A stretch of DNA of 40,071 nt from Acholeplasmatales bacterium (GTDB lineage Bacteria; Bacillota_I; Bacilli_A; Acholeplasmatales; Acholeplasmataceae): assembly GCA_031284585.1 (NCBI GenBank), contig JAITXT010000023.1, positions 1-40,071 on the forward strand, given 5' to 3'. Position 1 is the stretch's first letter. Every line of letters begins with the position of its first letter. The notes under the pieces were generated by a model, which worked only from the letters and a program-made list of their open reading frames with translations, ran no database searches and had not been told where the DNA came from. Positions 36,667-40,071 of the stretch are shown piece after piece. Position numbers and translations under genes: made by a program.

Positions 36667-38319
36667 ATGGCCAACCAAACAGTTAGCGGACTATTATTCA
36701 AACAAATGGTTAGCAATGGTGCTGTAAACTTAAAAAATAACCGGAAAGAAATTGATCATCTAAATGTGTTCCCAGTTCCTGATGGGGATACTGGAACCAA
36801 TATGCAGATGACTATGATGGCCGGTATTAAACAAGTAAACAACCTTGATTCAACATCAATTGTAGATATATCAAAAATACTAAGCAGGGGATTAATTAGT
36901 GGTGCAAGAGGAAACTCTGGCGTAATCCTATCTCAATTTTTCCGTGGCTTCAGTGATTCAGTATCTAAACTTGACAGAGAATCTCTAACAATTGATGAAT
37001 TTGTTCAAGCATTATTAAAGGGTGCCGAAATGGCATACAAAGTTGTATCGGTTCCTGTAGAAGGAACTATTCTTACTGTTGTAAGAGAAGCTGCCGAAAA
37101 AGTTATGGCAGAAAAAGAAAGTTTTAATTCACTAGAGGATTGTTTAAAAACATACCTTGAAGAAGCAAAACATTCTTTGAGTTTGACTCCAGAAAAACTA
37201 CCAGTTCTAAAAGAAGCTGGTGTAGTAGATTCAGGCGGTGCTGGGTTCATTAAAATAATTGAAGGTATGAGCCTTGCTTTACAAGGAATAATATTACAAG
37301 AAAGTCTTCAGACTGAAAGTGATGATATTTACTTTGGAGTTAGAAATTTAGGCGATGTGGACATAAAGAATGCTTTTTGTACCGAATTCATCGTTAAATT
37401 AGCAAGACCAGAGATTTTTAATGATGCTAATTTGAAAGATTCTTTAATGGCAATTGGAGATTCTTTAGTTTTAGTTACTGATGAAGAAATCTTAAAAGTT
37501 CACGTTCACACTAATGTTCCTGGAACAGTACTTACTTTAGCCCAAAAATTTGGCGAAATTCAAACTGTTAAAATTGAAAATATGAGAATACAACATTCTT
37601 CAATTGTAAGTTCAAATAAGGAAATATTAGAAGAAAGATCAAAAGGACCAAAAGTTCATACTAAATATACTTTAATCGCTGCCTGTCAAGGAAGCGGAAT
37701 AAAAGAAACTTTTAAAACTTTAGGAGTGAATTATATAATTGATGGAGGTCAAACTATGAATCCATCTACTGAAGACTTTTTGAGTGCAATTAACGAGTTT
37801 GATTCTGATCACTATATTATTTTACCAAATAACGGAAATGTTATAATGGCTGCGGAACAAACAAAACTATTATTACCAGAAAAAGATATAAGAGTACTAA
37901 AAACAAAAACAGTTGCTCAAGGTTACTCAAGTTTAATATTTTTTGATCCAGAAGGTGATTGCGATATTAACATGGCTGAAATGGGAGAAACATTAGAAAA
38001 AGTTAAATCAGGCGAAATAACTTACTCTGTAAGAAATACTACTCTTGATGGAATGAAGATAAAAAAGAATGATTTTATTGGTATTTTAGATGGAATTATT
38101 AAATCTGTTAATTCTACCAGATTAAAATGTGTAAAAGATTTACTTGGTAAAATGATTGATGAAAATACTCAAATTTTAACAATTTTTTATGGTGATTCCG
38201 TAAATTTAGATGAAATAGATGATGTTGTTACTTTTGCTAAAAAAAGTTCCCCTGATCTAGAAGTTGAAGTTGTAAACGGTAATCAAGCTATTTATAGTTA
38301 TATTTTCTCTGTTGAATAG
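36667..38319 (+). CDS. fakA: Fatty acid kinase catalytic subunit FakA (DAK2 domain, YloV)
   Basis: FakA phosphorylates fatty acids held by FakB proteins, giving acyl-phosphate for PlsX/PlsY, and so lets cells use exogenous fatty acids. The N-terminal DAK2 kinase domain begins near residue 10 and has NVFPVPDGDTGTNMQMTM (metal and ATP site) and GARGNSGVILSQFFRGF. The middle and C-terminal parts (~220-550) include HVHTNVPG and the DegV-like fold (DGGQTMNPSTEDFL, LPNNGNVIMAAEQ). At 550 residues it is full length. AGGAGG lies before the ATG. The Asp23/YloU gene that normally precedes it is absent here. fakB is not in the window. Confidence 0.94.
   Translation: MANQTVSGLLFKQMVSNGAVNLKNNRKEIDHLNVFPVPDGDTGTNMQMTMMAGIKQVNNLDSTSIVDISKILSRGLISGARGNSGVILSQFFRGFSDSVSKLDRESLTIDEFVQALLKGAEMAYKVVSVPVEGTILTVVREAAEKVMAEKESFNSLEDCLKTYLEEAKHSLSLTPEKLPVLKEAGVVDSGGAGFIKIIEGMSLALQGIILQESLQTESDDIYFGVRNLGDVDIKNAFCTEFIVKLARPEIFNDANLKDSLMAIGDSLVLVTDEEILKVHVHTNVPGTVLTLAQKFGEIQTVKIENMRIQHSSIVSSNKEILEERSKGPKVHTKYTLIAACQGSGIKETFKTLGVNYIIDGGQTMNPSTEDFLSAINEFDSDHYIILPNNGNVIMAAEQTKLLLPEKDIRVLKTKTVAQGYSSLIFFDPEGDCDINMAEMGETLEKVKSGEITYSVRNTTLDGMKIKKNDFIGILDGIIKSVNSTRLKCVKDLLGKMIDENTQILTIFYGDSVNLDEIDDVVTFAKKSSPDLEVEVVNGNQAIYSYIFSVE
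38270..38298 (+). promoter_or_regulatory. Possible tRNA-Leu promoter inside the end of fakA
   Basis: TTGTAA (38270-38275), a 17-base spacer and TATAGT (38293-38298). The -35 is identical to that of pheS and the -10 has one mismatch. A start near 38305 would place the following hairpin in the tRNA precursor's 5' leader. Low certainty. Confidence 0.35.
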
Positions 38320-38327
38320 AAAAAAAT

Positions 38328-38352
38328 AAAAAGTGTCCTTGGACATTTTTTT
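38328..38352 (+). terminator. Intrinsic terminator between fakA and tRNA-Leu
   Basis: Arms 38328-38337 and 38342-38351 form a 10-bp stem (one G-U) with loop CTTG, and a T run ends at 38352. It begins 9 bases after the fakA stop and ends 5 bases before the tRNA. Transcripts from the left must pass it to make the tRNA. Confidence 0.8.
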
Positions 38353-38356
38353 ATAT

Positions 38357-38444
38357 GCGGACGTGGTGAAACGGTAGACACGCATGTTTGAGGGGCATGT
38401 TACAGTTAAATGTAGTGTGAGTTCAAATCTCATCGTCCGCACCA
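38357..38444 (+). tRNA. tRNA-Leu(GAG), reads CUU/CUC
   Basis: The acceptor arms GCGGACG (38357-38363) and CGTCCGC (38434-38440) pair perfectly, followed by discriminator A and an encoded CCA (38442-38444). The anticodon stem is 38383-38387 with 38395-38399 and the loop TTGAGGG puts GAG at 38390-38392 after U33. A long variable arm (TACA...TGTA) marks the class II tRNA of leucine. The T arm GTGAG-TTCAAAT-CTCAT is regular. No intron or oddity is seen. Confidence 0.95.
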
Positions 38445-38470
38445 ACTTAAATAAAAGTTGGTACTTTTAT
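38441..38470 (+). terminator. Hairpin after tRNA-Leu that includes its ACCA end
   Basis: ACCAACTT (38441-38448) pairs with AAGTTGGT (38455-38462) around a 6-base loop and is followed by a T-rich run. The left arm begins at the tRNA discriminator base and covers CCA. It is probably the terminator of the tRNA unit; the T tract is interrupted. Confidence 0.65.
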
Positions 38471-38492
38471 TCTTTAATTTATTTTATGATAA

Positions 38493-38909
38493 TCTATACA
38501 ATATGAAATAAATAATCCTGAATATATAAAACCAGTACTAAGTCCTGCAGAAGAACATTTAAAAGAAATAACGATTAATTATATAAAAAGTCCAGTGACA
38601 ACAATAATTGATAGTGAAACAAATTTAATTATTGCTATTTACTATGGAGTTTCAGAAGACAAGATTGGAAATTAAAGTCATTATTTGGTTTTTGAAGTAA
38701 TAACTACTCAGGGGATTAATATAGAAACAAGTATATTAAGTGGTGAAATTTTGATATGGGAGAATGAATTCGCATTTATAGACCCTACTATCAATTTTTA
38801 TTCATTCGAAACTAGTTATGATCTTATTGATATTAGTTTTAAAGTTGACCTAACTATTGAAGAAGTAAGCCTAGATTTAAATAATTATTACAATTTTTTA
38901 ATTATTTAA
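38493..38909 (+). pseudogene. Decayed hypothetical gene: no start, one in-frame stop
   Basis: In a single frame from 38493 (just after an upstream TAA) to the stop at 38907-38909 there is a protein-like sequence. It reads NPEYIKPVLSPAEEHLKEI early on, then a TAA at 38673-38675, and continues in the same frame with SHYLVFEVITTQGINIETS through to LNNYYNFLII. Composition is even and non-repetitive on both sides of the stop, as in a coding gene. There is no ATG or ribosome-binding site at the front, so the N-terminus (possibly a lipoprotein or export signal) has been lost. I recognise no family. The second half alone could start at TTG 38685, but it has no Shine-Dalgarno. Together with the broken lipoprotein gene beside it, this marks a degenerating stretch next to the tRNA. 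Confidence 0.6.
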
Positions 38910-39004
38910 AAATATTGCGAATATTTTCATAAAAAAAGCACCTTATTTAGTGACGTATAGGGCTTTATACATTTCACCCTACAATAAAAAGGAGATTATA
39001 GTTC

Positions 39005-39700
39005 ATGAAAAAAAATATTTTCAACAATTATATTACTTATTTCTCTATTTACTTTATCAGCTTGTATGACTGATGATGATACCCCTGGACCAGGTATAAG
39101 TCCATATAAATCTTATTCTGAGTATTATAATCTAGATTATATTGCATTCTGTGGGCCTATTGATAAAGAATACATGATACAAAGTGGTTTATATATATCT
39201 GAAAGTGACAGAAAATATCTTGATTTACCACAAGGAATAAATAAAAAATATTTGGATAATGAAGATATTTTGAATCTTGGAATTCTTGATAAAGAGCAAA
39301 AAGAAGATTTTAAAAATTATAGTGTTCAAACTGGAGATAGTTCATTTAAAATGGAATTTTATATTTCAAATGATACTGCATCAGAAAATTATGGTAAGCA
39401 GATTATATGGATTACTAATTTGACTCGGATTAAAAATATAAAAGTTAGAAACGAACTTGGATATGCTCTTTATTATGAATCTAAAATACTTGACTTTAAT
39501 TATATTCTTGAAACCGCAAAAAAGAAGCTAAAGTTGATGAATTTAGTAAAATATTCTTAAATGATAGTTATACAGGTATTTATTTACACAACTATTCAAA
39601 AGTTGAAGAAGATACAATACTAAATTTTTTTGTATTAATGGTTGACGGAGGAAAAAAAGTTAATTTAGTCAAGTTTGATATTAATATCACAAACGGATAG
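39005..39700 (+). pseudogene. Lipoprotein gene with two compensating frameshifts in A-tracts
   Basis: AAGGAG precedes an ATG at 39005, which is followed by eight A. Read as it stands the frame ends after 22 codons. If the tract is taken as seven A, the protein begins MKKIFSTIILLISLFTLSAC, a textbook lipoprotein signal with LSAC lipobox, and continues in the frame that runs through MTDDDTPGPGIS to ILETAKK near 39520. A second shift at the six-A tract 39518-39523 (one A short) leads into EAKVDEFSKIFLNDSYTGIY and on to DINITNG and TAG at 39698-39700, back in the ATG frame. The corrected product is about 231 residues, with no family I recognise. Explanations are a pseudogene, assembly indels, or slippage at the A-tracts. 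A shorter intact piece from 39066 to 39560 lacks a ribosome-binding site. Confidence 0.7.
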
Positions 39701-39919
39701 ATTTTTTTACTAAAATATTGTTTTAAAAAGTAATTCATAATATTATATTTTTTACTTCTAATAAAAATAAATTAACTTAAAGATTAAAAAATATTTTATA
39801 CATTAAAAGGTGTAATATAAAATAATTTTCTGAAATTACTTTTACTTTTATAGTTTTCTATATATTTTTCATAAAAAAAACAAAAATAAATCAATTTTTT
39901 AAAAAATAGGTGTTATTAC

Positions 39920-39948
39920 TTGACAAGTAAATACATAAATCATATAAT
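39920..39948 (+). promoter_or_regulatory. Consensus promoter of an rRNA operon
   Basis: TTGACA (39920-39925), exactly 17 bases, and TATAAT (39943-39948): a perfect sigma-A match, the strongest in the window. Upstream, 39870-39910 is a run of A and T tracts that resembles an UP element. The start is expected near 39955. From 39701 to here the DNA is almost pure A/T and holds no gene I can see. Confidence 0.9.
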
Positions 39949-39954
39949 TAATAA

Positions 39955-40071
39955 GCACGCTATTTTTATGCTGGCGGGTTGGTCTTTAAAAACTGAATAA
40001 CAAATGAAATTTAAAAAACAAAAGCGTATCAAAAAAAGATAACAAAAAAAGTAATGAGCTATTAAAAAACT
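39955..40071 (+). ncRNA. rRNA operon leader (upstream of 16S), cut by the contig end
   Basis: After the consensus promoter the sequence GGTCTTTAAAAACTGAATA (39981-39999) closely resembles the boxA-like element TCTTTGAAAACTGAATA found before 16S and 23S genes in Bacilli. No tRNA or coding frame follows, and the window stops before the expected 16S 5' end. Contigs often break here because rRNA operons are repeated. Confidence 0.8.

Noticed and set aside
38257-38445. Minus-strand frame of 62 codons over the end of fakA and the tRNA
   Set aside because: It is the antisense reading of tRNA-Leu, a common false gene (MVRTMRFEL type). There is no ribosome-binding site and it overlaps two real genes.
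38928-39004. Inverted TAGGG...CCCTA before the lipoprotein gene
   Set aside because: Five-base arms around a ~14-base loop with no T run; too weak to call.

Overview
This window looks like one complete contig from a low-GC, Mollicutes-like member of the Bacilli, in the area of Acholeplasmatales/Izemoplasmatales. The signs are strong A+T bias, Gram-positive PolC, a GdpP-bL9 fusion of a kind described in acholeplasma relatives, small intergenic gaps and a lean gene set. UGA is a stop codon: the DUF1189-like gene ends in TGA inside an ATGA overlap with polC. The code is therefore the standard bacterial one, not the Mycoplasma/Spiroplasma code. Both ends look like assembly edges. Bases 1-11 match the end of an Illumina adapter, and the last ~120 bases are an rRNA operon leader.

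Layout. (1) 1-9635, minus strand, reading leftward: rpsF-ssb-rpsR, then gdpP-rplI (one fused gene), dnaB, prfA, prmC-tsaC (second fusion), typA and a truncated plsX. (2) 9760-13009, minus: a FIST-domain sensor gene followed at once by a soluble hybrid histidine kinase with two receiver domains. (3) 13279-18646, plus: pullulanase, glycogen branching enzyme and 4-alpha-glucanotransferase. (4) 18774-21443, plus: acpP-leuS, closed by a strong terminator. (5) 21521-22973, minus: mnmL-mnmM, tRNA wobble-uridine modification. (6) 23132-30109, plus: a DUF1189-like membrane protein, polC, a Bax-inhibitor-1/YccA-like membrane protein and an unrecognised membrane protein. (7) 30250-36174, plus: an overlapping operon pheS-pheT-rlmN-rsgA-rpe behind one clear promoter. 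(8) rpmB (minus) and fakA (plus), divergent. (9) 38357-38444: tRNA-Leu(GAG) between two hairpins. (10) 38493-39700: two decayed genes, one of them a lipoprotein gene with two compensating shifts in A-tracts. (11) 39920-40071: a consensus promoter and rrn leader; the 16S gene should begin just beyond the window.

Most genes serve translation, replication and RNA modification. Lipid genes (plsX, acpP, fakA) are scattered, and the glucan enzymes form one operon without glgC/glgA in view. The points most worth a second look are the ribosome-binding site kept inside the gdpP-rplI fusion, the PrmC-TsaC fusion, the FIST/hybrid-kinase pair with no visible output, a PolC PHP domain that has lost a metal-site histidine, and the frame-broken lipoprotein gene. 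I saw no CRISPR array, insertion sequence, prophage or defence system.
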